Source: Bacteroidaceae bacterium (GTDB taxonomy: Bacteria; Bacteroidota; Bacteroidia; Bacteroidales; Bacteroidaceae). From it: a stretch of 64,000 nucleotides of DNA. Positions 27,801-35,624 of the stretch are shown piece by piece. Numbering within the stretch: position 1 is the first letter of the stretch; the number at the start of each line of letters is the position of its first letter. The notes beneath the pieces are model-generated. The model was not told the DNA's origin, did no database searches, and saw only the letters and a program-made list of their open reading frames with translations. The translations under genes were made by a program, and so were the position numbers. Location: positions 31,941 to 95,940 of the forward strand of contig JAGBTN010000018.1 in NCBI GenBank assembly GCA_017631315.1. Direction: 5' to 3'.

Positions 27801-28653
27801 GCGCCCTCGTCGTGTAAATGTTATGCTGCGGTTCGTATTTAGACGATGCGATGGTTTCTATCTGCGAGGGTGTGTCTTCCTGCGTGAGGAAGTAGCAGGC
27901 TTGTCGGGCATAAGTGTTGCTGATGCGTGTATCTTCTTGCCAATGGATGAGGCCATTGCCCCAGAAAAGCCAGCTGTCTGTCTGTGCATTATAATAGAGT
28001 GGCACTTCTACAAGGTCGTCGTGGTGTGTGCCAGGAAAGACATGTTCGGGCAGCAGATAACCACCATATCCGTAAAGATGGACGTTGTCGGGATTGGTGA
28101 AACCCATCTTTCGGAGTGTGGCACGAGAGAATTGGTAAAGCCCATCTTCTGTGATGCTGACCTTTACCCAGGTACCTGTTGCCAGTTTGGAGCTTGTGGC
28201 ATAGCGACCTGTCTCTGCAATTCTTGTGATGGGAGCGTTTTGCTTGCCGTTCCAAGTGGCGTTGATGACTATTTGTGCGCTGATGAGCTTCTCGTATCTG
28301 CCTGCGTTTTTCCGTATAGGGATGAAGGAAATGTCGAGCAAACCTTTCCCGCGTTCCACACCAACGAAGGTCTCTATATCAATGGCTTCACTCAAAAGGC
28401 TGTCGAAACGCTCGGCCACTTGTGCTTCCTTACTGCTGAGTGCGGCATATTCCGGGTAGAGAAGTGCAACTGAATAGGAATGAAGACGATAATCGGTGTT
28501 CAATGGTACTACCTCCGTATAGACGGGCAGTACGGAGTCTATCTTCATTTCCTCCCAATCCAGGCTAGTGAAGCTGAGTCCTTTTTCCTGCTGGGCATTG
28601 ATGCATTGCATCAGCACCATCAGCATCAGGCATATTGTGAAAAGTCGTTTCAT
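24889..28653 (-). CDS. porU: Type IX secretion sortase PorU (gingipain-like, C25)
   Basis: 1254-residue surface cysteine peptidase that removes the C-terminal sorting domain of T9SS cargo and attaches cargo to anionic LPS. Signal peptide MKRLFTICLMLMVLMQCINA. A gingipain-like catalytic domain lies at ~480-870, with the catalytic His in NYTGHAGTHAFSHE and Cys in WVTCACDVMPFDS. Ig-like and FlgD-like domains follow, ending in SGRRIWMHEEKASEPSGVYS...GIYLYR. Next to porV. The rest of the T9SS (porK-N, porT, sov, porQ/Z) is not in this window. Confidence 0.94.
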   Translation of the reverse strand: MKRLFTICLMLMVLMQCINAQQEKGLSFTSLDWEEMKIDSVLPVYTEVVPLNTDYRLHSYSVALLYPEYAALSSKEAQVAERFDSLLSEAIDIETFVGVERGKGLLDISFIPIRKNAGRYEKLISAQIVINATWNGKQNAPITRIAETGRYATSSKLATGTWVKVSITEDGLYQFSRATLRKMGFTNPDNVHLYGYGGYLLPEHVFPGTHHDDLVEVPLYYNAQTDSWLFWGNGLIHWQEDTRISNTYARQACYFLTQEDTPSQIETIASSKYEPQHNIYTTRAHTLYEKDKEAWYSIGRHLFDGDDYAKNNSHSYKLSAIDPVGNGQLTVVFTASGSTSNRVNISLNDTVPFAFTVAANSDEYAKATEAKRVYELDTLFEGGTPANLNVHIRSEVGKRARLDYLAYSYDRKLSITTTNYIDFRSTEKAVTAFNIEGSNVKVIRTGKVGQKDALVEGTQHGGHYRICVDDGTQHFVAFNPSATFPEPTIEGNVENQNLHAIDSLDMVIIIPTSGKLLSEAQRLADAHLQYDGLRVGIVRADQVYNEFSSGTPDPTAYRLFMKMLYDKAKNPDVAPRYLLLMGDCAWDNRMLSGAWINKNPDDYLLCYESENSFSDTKSFVMEDYFGLLDDNEGYEIKREKSDIGIGRFPVTRPADAKIMVDKTITYMSNKNAGSWKNLVYFLGDDGDKNSHMRYANNVAENTISLYPDIEVHKIMWDAYTRVSSPNSNTFPEATKQIKKQMSEGALVMNYTGHAGTHAFSHENVLLRGDFEENKCTQLPLWVTCACDVMPFDSNTENIGESAVLNPNGGALAFYGTARTVFASQNYHMNRYFMQYLFSRRTGKSNERNRIGDAIRLAKNSIISDNKESGYTENKLQYALLGDPALTIGNPTQKIVVDKINDHDVNGNSIPLKAGERVRMSGHIEREDGTTMTDFNGIIQTRMFDSKENIVCLNNAGEDVEPFVFTEQNILLHESQDSVRAGLFSKEFIIPIDINFSNQEGRFVFYAINDAGNIEANGHNEDIPLGGIVDNTDFDKDGPQIYAYLNNEEFQNGGTVNATPLFVAQLSDASGISSSGNGIGHDLSLCIDGRSDLTYNINEYYSNEFGDFTKGTVAYNIPTLTNGAHSLTFRAWDVLNNTSQIQLDFVVDNTMATDILHMVASQNPATTGTNFMISYDLPGSECDFIVEVFDFSGRRIWMHEEKASEPSGVYSVAWNLTNGAGSRVGTGIYLYRCSVRCGDSKWTTKAQKIVVLNNK

Positions 28654-28717
28654 GTACGATTTGACTATTTACGAATTATTATTTATGTCTTTCTCCTCAG
28701 GGGAGTTTTTGTAGGGG

Positions 28718-29359
28718 CTACTTTACGTTGAACTCCAGCACTTTTTCTCCCTCAAGATATCCTTCCAGGTGGTCTTCTATGTTGACAGGGCCTACACCTG
28801 CCGGAGTTCCTGTGAAGATGATGTCACCCGTTTTGAGTGTGAAGTATTGGCTGATGAAACTTACCAATTTATTGACTCCAAACAACATGTCTGCCGTATA
28901 TCCTGTCTGTACTTGCTTCCCGTTTTGAAGCAGATGGAAATGTAGGTTCTGAACATCTTTGTCAAAATGTTTCAGTGGCATCCATTTCCCGACGGCGGCA
29001 CTACCGTCGAAACCTTTGCAGAGATCCCAGGGAAGACCTTCCTGTCGAAACTTTTCTTGCAGGTCGCGAGCAGTGAAATCGATGCCAACTGTTACTTCGT
29101 CGTAGTAGCGGTGTGCAAAACGCTCGGGAATGCTACGCCCAAGATGGTTGATGCGTACACAAAGTTCAGTCTCATATTCACATCGTTTTGTGTAAGACGG
29201 AATAAAGAAAGGCCGTCCGTCTGTCAGTAGAGCAGAGTCTGCTTTTGTGAAGACAACGGGCTGACTTCGCTGTGCGGAATCATCTTCTATATTTAATAAC
29301 GAATTTTGCAGCTCTTTATTGTGTGCTGCATAGTTCATTCCTATACCAAATATCTTCAT
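28718..29359 (-). CDS. Fumarylacetoacetate hydrolase-family protein
   Basis: 213-residue FAH-fold enzyme; small family members cleave acylpyruvates or decarboxylate oxaloacetate. Metal ligands are visible as two Glu in YETELCVRIN (~65-72) and Asp in VGIDFTARDLQ (~93-103); an active-site Lys is in LCKGFDGSAAVG. The opening MKIFGIGMNYAAHNKEL matches this family. Cytoplasmic; substrate not determinable. It precedes porU by 64 nt on the same strand. A promoter-like TATCTTTA box lies ~10 nt upstream of the ATG, with array D further upstream. Confidence 0.87.
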   Translation of the reverse strand: MKIFGIGMNYAAHNKELQNSLLNIEDDSAQRSQPVVFTKADSALLTDGRPFFIPSYTKRCEYETELCVRINHLGRSIPERFAHRYYDEVTVGIDFTARDLQEKFRQEGLPWDLCKGFDGSAAVGKWMPLKHFDKDVQNLHFHLLQNGKQVQTGYTADMLFGVNKLVSFISQYFTLKTGDIIFTGTPAGVGPVNIEDHLEGYLEGEKVLEFNVK

Positions 29360-29415
29360 ATCGGGCGTAAAGATACGAAGAATAGTTTAGAATTAGGAGT
29401 TAAAAGCAAACAAAA

Positions 29416-29547
29416 ACCTTCTCGCGTGACGTTTTCGCGCACCACTCGTCCACTTTGCCAAATGGACACGTCCATTTGGCAAACTTCACACGTGAAGTTG
29501 CCCAACTTCTCTAGAGTAAATTGCAAACTTCTTTGCAGTAGTTTTAT
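29416..29547. repeat. Intergenic array D of 22-bp palindromic repeats (class 1)
   Basis: Six units starting at 29416, 29438, 29460, 29482, 29504 and 29526. Unit 3 and its flanks form a 14-bp inverted repeat, TTTGCCAAATGGAC / GTCCATTTGGCAAA; unit 4 holds AACTTCACACGTGAAGTT. Together with the tsf terminator it fills the 350-bp gap between FAH and tsf; no coding ORF is evident. Confidence 0.87.
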
Positions 29548-29648
29548 GTCGCATTTGTCCCGAATGGCAGCCATGTCAAATGACATTGTCTTGTTTGCGC
29601 TCTTTGCCCTGGATTACAATAATCTTTCTATAGTTGTTGAAACAAAAA

Positions 29649-29682
29649 AGAGAGGGAAATACTTAATTGTATAACCCTCTCT
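29649..29682 (-). terminator. Terminator after tsf
   Basis: AGAGAGGG (29649-29656) pairs with CCCTCTCT (29675-29682); on the minus strand the stem is followed by TTTTTTG. It lies 28 nt past the tsf stop. Confidence 0.8.
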
Positions 29683-29709
29683 CATTATTTAGCGTTTTGC
29701 TAATGTTGC

Positions 29710-30702
29710 TTATTCTGCGCGCAGTGTGAAGCGCTTGAAGTCGGTTACGGTGAGCTCCTTGTCGATGCTCTTGAGGTAAGAATCAACAGTGAGGGTCTTG
29801 TCCCAAATGTATTCCTGACTCATCAAGCAGTTCTCTTTGAGGAACTTGTTCAGACGACCCTTTGCGATGTTCTGAATCATAGCCTCATTGAGGTTAGCAG
29901 CCTTCTCTGCAGAAACTGTTGCGATGATTTCCTTCACCTTAACAACATCCTCAGCGGTGATCCAGCCCTTTGTCTGGTTGCTCTCCATGTGCTCCTCGCT
30001 GTCGAAGTGTGCGGGGTTGAAGCCAGCCTTCTTGATAGCAGCCTCAACAGCCTTCTGCACCTGCTCAGCCTTAGACTTCTCGATGGCAACAGCCAACTCG
30101 TTGTCCTTAACGCTTTGAGCTACACCATTCTCGTCGATAGCAACGGGAGCAGCACTTGCAATCTGCATAGCGATGTTCTTACCGATAGACTCGTCCTCAA
30201 CAGCCTTGTTCAAGGCAAGAATAGCGCAAAGTCCATTGCGGTTCATATGGTTGTAGGTAGCAATGTATTCGCCTTCGATGGTGCAATATCCGTCGAGCTC
30301 CATCTTTTCGCCAGTGATACCGCTGCGAGCAGTAACTGCTTCAGCAACAGTGCTGTCACCCATAGGCAATGCCAATACCTCTTCCAATGTTTTGCACTTA
30401 GCTGCAACTGCGGCATTCAGGATGTCTTGAGTCAAGGCAACGAAGTCTGCATTGTTGGCAACGAAGTCTGTCTCACACTTTAAGGCGATGATAGCACCGA
30501 AGCCATTCTCTGCCTTAACAAGTACGCAACCTTCAGCAGCTTCACGGTCACTGCGCTTAGCAGCAACAGCCTGACCCTTCTTGCGCAGGTATGCAATAGC
30601 ACCGTCCATATCGTCGCTTTCTGCCAGAGCCTTTTTGCAGTCTGCCAGACCAGCACCCGTTACTTCGCGGAGCTTTTTGATGTCATTCATTGTAAATTCC
30701 AT
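29710..30702 (-). CDS. tsf: Translation elongation factor Ts
   Basis: 330-residue guanine-nucleotide exchange factor for EF-Tu. Seen: N-terminal UBA-like domain (IKKLREVTGAGLADCKKAL, ~7-25), the EF-Tu-contacting TDFVANNADF motif (~79-88), two core domains and the C-terminal module ending KRFTLRAE. The start MEFTMNDI aligns with the usual MAVTMADI. It follows rpsB by 44 nt, the classic rpsB-tsf operon. Confidence 0.97.
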   Translation of the reverse strand: MEFTMNDIKKLREVTGAGLADCKKALAESDDMDGAIAYLRKKGQAVAAKRSDREAAEGCVLVKAENGFGAIIALKCETDFVANNADFVALTQDILNAAVAAKCKTLEEVLALPMGDSTVAEAVTARSGITGEKMELDGYCTIEGEYIATYNHMNRNGLCAILALNKAVEDESIGKNIAMQIASAAPVAIDENGVAQSVKDNELAVAIEKSKAEQVQKAVEAAIKKAGFNPAHFDSEEHMESNQTKGWITAEDVVKVKEIIATVSAEKAANLNEAMIQNIAKGRLNKFLKENCLMSQEYIWDKTLTVDSYLKSIDKELTVTDFKRFTLRAE

Positions 30703-30746
30703 AGTATGAATGTCTTTTTAGTGTGTTAATGATGTTTATGCAAGGA

Positions 30747-31541
30747 TTACTCAGCAACTTCTGCTGCTTCCTCACGTGCCTTGCCGTTACGACGACCTCT
30801 CTTTACGGGCTGGTCTTCCTGCTCAGCAGCAGCTTCGCTGTCTGCCTTCTCAACCTTACGCTCCTCGAGACCTTCGTTGATGGCAGCGCAGCAAGCCTGG
30901 AGAATTACCTCGATGCTCTTGCTTGCGTCATCGTTTGCGGGAATAACGAAGTCGATGTTGTCGGGATTGCTGTTTGTGTCAACGATACCGAAAACGGGAA
31001 TACCCAAACGGTTTGCCTCGCGTACTGCAATGTGCTCCTTCATTACGTCAATAACGAAGAGGGCAGAGGGCAGACGGTTAAGGTCGGCAATAGAACCAAG
31101 GTTCTTTTCAAGCTTAGCACGCTGACGGCTTACCTGCAAAACCTCACGCTTTGAAAGGTTGTTGAATGTGCCGTCTGCGAACAACTTGTCGATATTTGTC
31201 ATCTTCTTCACAGCCTTGCGGATTGTGGGGAAGTTGGTGAGCATACCGCCGGGCCAGCGTTCGATAACGTAGGGCATGCCTACTGAAGTGGCGAGGTCGG
31301 CAACGCATTGCTTGGCCTGCTTCTTGGTAGCAACAAAGAGAACCTTTTTGCCGCTCTTGGCAATCTGCTTCAAAGCTTCGGCTGCAACATCAACCTTAGC
31401 AACAGTCTTGTGAAGGTCAATGATATGAATGCCGTTGCGCTCCATGAAGATGTAAGGAGCCATAGCGGGGTTCCACTTTCTCTTGAGGTGACCGAAATGA
31501 CATCCGGCCTCCAACAGTGTATCAAAATTTGTTCTTGACAT
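30747..31541 (-). CDS. rpsB: 30S ribosomal protein S2
   Basis: 264-residue small-subunit protein. Opening TNFDTLLEAGCHFGHLKRKWNPAMAPYIF and the later RLGIPVFGIVDTNSNP are diagnostic. It carries a C-terminal charged tail (~220-264: ERKVEKADSEAAAEQEDQ then a basic KRGRRNGKAR run) that is longer than in many bacteria. Upstream of tsf, downstream of rpsI-rplM on the same strand. Confidence 0.97.
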   Translation of the reverse strand: MSRTNFDTLLEAGCHFGHLKRKWNPAMAPYIFMERNGIHIIDLHKTVAKVDVAAEALKQIAKSGKKVLFVATKKQAKQCVADLATSVGMPYVIERWPGGMLTNFPTIRKAVKKMTNIDKLFADGTFNNLSKREVLQVSRQRAKLEKNLGSIADLNRLPSALFVIDVMKEHIAVREANRLGIPVFGIVDTNSNPDNIDFVIPANDDASKSIEVILQACCAAINEGLEERKVEKADSEAAAEQEDQPVKRGRRNGKAREEAAEVAE

Positions 31542-31599
31542 TGTTTTTGTGTTTGTTTGTGTTGTTTACTTTCTTTGTTAATTCTTTTGTGTTAGAATC

Positions 31600-31661
31600 A
31601 ATCTGCAAGTAGTCCTCTGCATATATATAATATATAATGTATATAGGGAGTCTGGCAGATT
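31600..31661 (-). promoter_or_regulatory. AT-rich hairpin in the rpsB leader
   Basis: AATCTGC (31600-31606) pairs with GCAGATT (31655-31661) around an almost pure-AT core that itself can fold (TATATA repeats). It lies in the 164-bp gap between rpsI and rpsB. It may be an autoregulatory S2 leader or a processing/termination hairpin; unverified. Confidence 0.4.
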
Positions 31662-31705
31662 TAGATGCTAAACAGCTTGACGCAATCCAGTCTGTTATGC
31701 AGCAA

Positions 31706-32101
31706 TTAGCGCTTGCTGAACTGGAAGCGACGACGAGCCTTTGGACGTCCGGGCTTCTTTCTCTCGACCTCGCGGCTGTCGCGTGTCATGAAGCCTTCAG
31801 CACGAAGTGCCTTCTTGTCCTCTGCGTTAATCTTTACAAGAGCGCGGGCAATAGCCAGACGCAAAGCCTGAGACTGACCGGTGTAGCCACCGCCATAGAG
31901 ATTAACATTGATATCGTATTTCTCGGCAACATCAAGCAGAGTCAAAGGTTGCTTTACCACGAACTGCAGGATGGTGCTGGGGAAATACTCGGTAAGGTCG
32001 CGCTTGTTGATAGTAATCTTGCCAGAACCTTCGCTGACATAGACGCGGGCTACGGCGCACTTACGACGGCCCAACGCATTAGCTATGTATTTCGTATCCA
32101 T
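31706..32101 (-). CDS. rpsI: 30S ribosomal protein S9
   Basis: 131-residue small-subunit protein with LGRRKCAVARVYVSEGSGKITINKR at the start and the invariant basic tail KARRRFQFSKR whose terminal Arg contacts P-site tRNA. Full length. The gene starts 9 nt after the rplM stop, the conserved rplM-rpsI operon. Confidence 0.98.
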   Translation of the reverse strand: MDTKYIANALGRRKCAVARVYVSEGSGKITINKRDLTEYFPSTILQFVVKQPLTLLDVAEKYDINVNLYGGGYTGQSQALRLAIARALVKINAEDKKALRAEGFMTRDSREVERKKPGRPKARRRFQFSKR

Positions 32102-32110
32102 GTTTGCTGA

Positions 32111-32572
32111 TTATTTATACTGGTTAATGTCAATAGCCTTGGGGCTCTGTGCCTGCTGCTTGTGCTCTGCACCACCATAGATGTAGAGATTGCCGAGCAG
32201 TTGATCTGCAAGCTTGTTCTTAGGCAGCATGCCTTTAACTACACGACGAAGCAACTTGTCAGCGCCATTGGGCTTAGCCAAAATTGTGGCGGGATTTGTT
32301 GCGCGCTGTCCGCCGGGGTAACCTGTGTATGACAGATAAGTGCGGTCAGTCATTTTCTTACCAGTGATGATAATCTTGTCGGCATTCACGATGATTACGT
32401 TGTCACCGCAGTCTACATTGGGAGTAAACTCTGCCTTGTACTTGCCTCTCAGCAATTTTGCCACCTTTGTGCAGAGACGACCGAGAACCTGGTCTGTAGC
32501 GTCAACTACGACCCATTCTTTCTTTACGGTAGCCTTGTTCATCGAGATGGTCTTGTAGCTCAAAGTATCCAT
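32111..32572 (-). CDS. rplM: 50S ribosomal protein L13
   Basis: 153-residue large-subunit assembly protein. Seen: WVVVDATDQVLGRLCTKVAKLLRGK (~20-44), CGDNVIIVNADKI (~56-68) and VKGMLPKNKLADQLLGNLYIYGG (~112-134). First gene of the rplM-rpsI operon, transcribed from a TACCTTTGC promoter at 32719-32727 with a ~140-nt structured leader. Confidence 0.97.
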   Translation of the reverse strand: MDTLSYKTISMNKATVKKEWVVVDATDQVLGRLCTKVAKLLRGKYKAEFTPNVDCGDNVIIVNADKIIITGKKMTDRTYLSYTGYPGGQRATNPATILAKPNGADKLLRRVVKGMLPKNKLADQLLGNLYIYGGAEHKQQAQSPKAIDINQYK

Positions 32573-32718
32573 TCTTTGTTTTGCTTTTGTTTTTTGTTTC
32601 TACCTTGTTTATTTCTCTTTTCTATGGGCGATTCACGAACCGTTCGTTCAGGCCAAAGAGACGAACTATTCACACGCTCCATAAGGGATTTTAGGAACCC
32701 CTTGATAATAATCGGCTT
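32573..32718 (-). promoter_or_regulatory. Structured 5' leader of rplM-rpsI (candidate L13 autoregulatory leader)
   Basis: The ~140-nt untranslated leader contains three copies of a 6-mer that can pair in two exclusive ways: on the minus strand GTTCGT (32661-32666), ACGAAC (32642-32647) and GTTCGT (32635-32640). A second small helix is possible in GGGGTTCC..AATCCC. I recall an L13 leader motif described for Bacteroidia, which fits the position; sequence identity to it is not verified. Confidence 0.5.
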
Positions 32719-32727
32719 GCAAAGGTA
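32719..32727 (-). promoter_or_regulatory. -7 promoter element for rplM operon
   Basis: Minus strand TACCTTTGC, with a CTTG element about 19 nt further upstream, matching the Bacteroidetes -33/-7 layout. Confidence 0.7.
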
Positions 32728-32780
32728 CAACTTTTTCCCTTTTCTGCAAGCATCCGAAGGAGTTTTTTCTTGTTAAAAGT

Positions 32781-33788
32781 TTAATTTTGTGTTTTTATGG
32801 TTTTAATGATGCTTCTTATATGGCGCATCATTTGCCAAATACCGGGGAATAAGAGAATTTTGCAAATGCGTATTCGGCGATTGTCTTCAATGTTCATTTC
32901 CTGTTGCATTTCCATAGCTTTAATTTTTAATGAAGGTTTACCGCTACGAAATGCGTGCATCATGAGTTTGTGGATGCGAGCTTGGAAGAAGGTGTCAAGT
33001 TGTTTGTCTTTGAGGTTGAATGACTGTGCCAGGTTGTAGGATAGTTTTGTGGCATTTGCCCAAAAATGGAATTGTTTTTCTTCGCTGTTGGGATTGGAAA
33101 TCGTGTGTTTGCCGCAGGAATATGCGAGGGTCGCCTTGTCAATCCATGCAACATTGCCCATGTGAGCGAGGAAGAAAGCTATCTGGACGTCTTCGCATAG
33201 GTATGATTGGGGGTCAAAGAACTGCGGGTATTGTTGCATGGCTTTTCGTATCCAGTCGCTGCGAAAGAGAGATGTGCAAAGGTGAATGGCAGGTCGGGAG
33301 TCTGGCATGAGAATGGCTGCCAGCAGACTTTTCCCGTCGACCTTAGGTTTATGGTTTTGGGCTTTTCCGGGGGAAGACAGTTCTTTGGTGTCTTCATTAT
33401 AGCGGAACCAATCGGTATGGACTATCCCGATGCTTTGATCATTCTCGAGTATAATTGATTCGTCTTCAAGTTTTTTGTTGTCTATCCAGAAGTCATCGCC
33501 GGCACAGTCGGCAATGTATTTGCCTTTGCAAGCGCGAAGGCAGTCGAAGTAGTTCTGGACGAAGCCTTTGTTTGCAGGGTTTGCGATGACACGAATGACG
33601 TCGGGATGTTTCTGTTCGTATTGTTTGCAGATGGCGAGTGTGTTGTCTGTCGAACAATCTTCGCCGATGATAATTTCAAAAGGCAAATGACATTCTTGTG
33701 ACAGGATGCTGTTGAGTGTCCGTCCGATGGTGTCTTGTTGGTTGTAGGTGCATACGATGACGGAGATGAGTTCTCTGGGATTTGTCAT
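32781..33788 (-). CDS. Glycosyltransferase family 2
   Basis: 335-residue GT-A fold inverting glycosyltransferase, probably cytoplasmic face of the inner membrane. Seen: ISVIVCTYNQQDTIGRTLNSIL (~8-29), the EDCSTDNT nucleotide-sugar motif (~43-50) and ADCAGDDFWID (~94-104, DxD-like metal site). The donor and acceptor are unknown. It has its own TACTTTTGC promoter and is divergent from the flippase gene, so the two may serve the same polysaccharide, but no further polysaccharide genes adjoin them. Confidence 0.87.
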   Translation of the reverse strand: MTNPRELISVIVCTYNQQDTIGRTLNSILSQECHLPFEIIIGEDCSTDNTLAICKQYEQKHPDVIRVIANPANKGFVQNYFDCLRACKGKYIADCAGDDFWIDNKKLEDESIILENDQSIGIVHTDWFRYNEDTKELSSPGKAQNHKPKVDGKSLLAAILMPDSRPAIHLCTSLFRSDWIRKAMQQYPQFFDPQSYLCEDVQIAFFLAHMGNVAWIDKATLAYSCGKHTISNPNSEEKQFHFWANATKLSYNLAQSFNLKDKQLDTFFQARIHKLMMHAFRSGKPSLKIKAMEMQQEMNIEDNRRIRICKILLFPGIWQMMRHIRSIIKTIKTQN

Positions 33789-33816
33789 TTACGATTTGCC
33801 TTTTGTCAATTCTAAC

Positions 33817-33825
33817 GCAAAAGTA
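33817..33825 (-). promoter_or_regulatory. -7 promoter element for glycosyltransferase gene
   Basis: Minus strand TACTTTTGC, 29 nt before the ATG at 33788, in the divergent region with the flippase gene. Confidence 0.6.
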
Positions 33826-33869
33826 TAAAATAAATATGAATTGCGTGGTATGTAAATTGATTTTATTTG

Positions 33870-33878
33870 TATCTTTGC
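33870..33878 (+). promoter_or_regulatory. -7 promoter element for flippase gene
   Basis: TATCTTTGC, 20 nt before the ATG at 33899. Confidence 0.6.
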
Positions 33879-33898
33879 AACCCTAATGTTTTTATTTG

Positions 33899-35413
33899 AT
33901 GAGTAAACTCAAGAATCTTCATAGCACAGAGGCGAACGATACTTCTTACGATCATGTATTGAAGTATACGGGTGTCTTTGGTGGCGTGCAGGGATTGAAG
34001 ATGCTTGTGGGTGCTCTGCGAATGAAACTTACGGCTGCCATTATCGGTGCATGGGGTGTAGGCCTGATGTCTGCCTACAACTCTGTTTCTGAGTTCTTGA
34101 ACAATGCCAGTAATATGGGCATCCCGTTGAATGCGACGCGCAGAACCAGTGAATTGTTCGAGAATGGCACGGCGGAGGAGATTGAACATCAGGTGATGGT
34201 CATTCGCACTTGGGTGTTGTGGTCGGCCTTTTTGTCGGTGCTTATTTGTTTGTTCTTTTCGCCTGTCATCAGTTATTTCTTTTTCGATCATGATTGGACG
34301 CGTTGGCCTGTGGTGATGCTTACTTCGCTTGTGGCTTTTAGTCACATTGTTGCGGAGGGAGAATGTGCCATCCTGAAGGGCTTGCGCCAGGTGCGTAAGG
34401 TGGCTCTGATTGAGACGATTATTGCTTTGGGAACGTTGCTTTGCACTATTCCAGTATATTTATTGTTCGGTATTCGAGGTGTTATTGTCGGATTGATTGC
34501 CTGTGGTTTTTTGTCGGCTGCTGCTCATTTCTTTTTCTCGCTCCGTTTGGTTCCGTATAAGGTGCGTCCGTTTTCGGGGAGGATTTTCAGGGAGGGGCTG
34601 CCACTTATTAAGATAGGAATTCCTTATGTGCTTGCCAATCTTTCCAATGCCGGCTTGCAGATGGTGATTCCGGTCATCATTCTTGCTTCCCATTCGATGC
34701 TGGAGTTGGGGTACTACAAGGCGGCTTGGTCGTTGATGATTGGTTATTCCGGGCTAGTCTTCCTGGCATTAGAGTCCGATTATTTCCCGAGGTTGTCGGC
34801 AGTCAATAGTGACAGATTGCGCATGAACGACACCATCAATCAGCAGATTGATGTTTGTACGCTCATCATTACGCCTTTCCTTGTGTTGCTTGTCATGTTC
34901 ATGCCACTGGTTTTGCAACTGCTTTATGTGGATGAATTCCTGGTTGTTACAGGTATGGCCACGCTTTCTGTGTTCTATGTCTTTCTGCGTTGTGTGTCTT
35001 TGCCTATGGCATATAGCATTTTGGCGAAGGGGCACAGCATTGCATATTTGCTGCTGGAGGTTTGCTATGTGTTGCTTTTCTGCCTGCTATTCTGGTTGTG
35101 TTACAGTGCTTTCGGGCTTATAGGTGCAGGCATAGCGTTCTCGATAGGTGCCGTATATGATGTGGTGGTTTATTTTCTTTATTGCCATTTGCGTTATGGT
35201 TTCAAGCTTCGTCGAAGTACGATGCTTTTTTGCCTCGCCCAATTCGTTTGTCTGCTGACGGCTGTGGAGTATTGCTATGTGGTATCTCCGTCGGCAGTAG
35301 AGAAGTACACGATAGGTGGTATTGCCTTCGTTGCATCGGCCTTGTTGAGCATCAGCCGTCTTGTCCGTCGCTCGTCGCTCGTTAGGAATTTGTTCGGTAG
35401 GTTCAGACGTTGA
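33899..35413 (+). CDS. O-antigen/polysaccharide flippase (Wzx-like)
   Basis: 504-residue polytopic membrane protein of the MOP flippase superfamily, expected to flip lipid-linked oligosaccharides across the inner membrane. About 12-14 hydrophobic segments; the opening LKYTGVFGGVQGLKMLVGALRMKLTAAIIGAWGVGLMSAY resembles Bacteroidetes O-antigen translocases. The start is placed at ATG 33899; the frame extends one codon upstream to a TTG. Array E begins 9 bp after the stop. Confidence 0.87.
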   Translation: MSKLKNLHSTEANDTSYDHVLKYTGVFGGVQGLKMLVGALRMKLTAAIIGAWGVGLMSAYNSVSEFLNNASNMGIPLNATRRTSELFENGTAEEIEHQVMVIRTWVLWSAFLSVLICLFFSPVISYFFFDHDWTRWPVVMLTSLVAFSHIVAEGECAILKGLRQVRKVALIETIIALGTLLCTIPVYLLFGIRGVIVGLIACGFLSAAAHFFFSLRLVPYKVRPFSGRIFREGLPLIKIGIPYVLANLSNAGLQMVIPVIILASHSMLELGYYKAAWSLMIGYSGLVFLALESDYFPRLSAVNSDRLRMNDTINQQIDVCTLIITPFLVLLVMFMPLVLQLLYVDEFLVVTGMATLSVFYVFLRCVSLPMAYSILAKGHSIAYLLLEVCYVLLFCLLFWLCYSAFGLIGAGIAFSIGAVYDVVVYFLYCHLRYGFKLRRSTMLFCLAQFVCLLTAVEYCYVVSPSAVEKYTIGGIAFVASALLSISRLVRRSSLVRNLFGRFRR

Positions 35414-35421
35414 TTTGAAAA

Positions 35422-35511
35422 GGTTAACCATTATTGCCCGAAAGGTTAACCATTATTGGCATAATCCTTAACCATTATCCTTAAATAGGTTAACCATTAT
35501 TCCTGCACATG
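35422..35511. repeat. Intergenic array E of 22-bp repeats (class 2, GGTTAACC)
   Basis: Four units with TTAACC at 35424, 35446, 35468 and 35490 (exact 22-bp period). Each unit is GG/CC-TTAACCATTAT plus about eight variable bases. It starts 9 bp after the flippase stop and ends ~110 bp before the GH92 start. Confidence 0.87.
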
Positions 35512-35583
35512 CGTGCTGCGTGTCATTTTTCCTTTATTTGCAATTAGTTGGTTTGTGAGGGTGGTATTTCTCGAAAAAAGTAC

Positions 35584-35592
35584 TATCTTTGC
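35584..35592 (+). promoter_or_regulatory. -7 promoter element for second GH92 gene
   Basis: TATCTTTGC about 32 nt before the ATG at 35625, downstream of array E. Confidence 0.6.
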
Positions 35593-35624
35593 ACCAAGAC
35601 GTATACATTATTATATAATATTCT

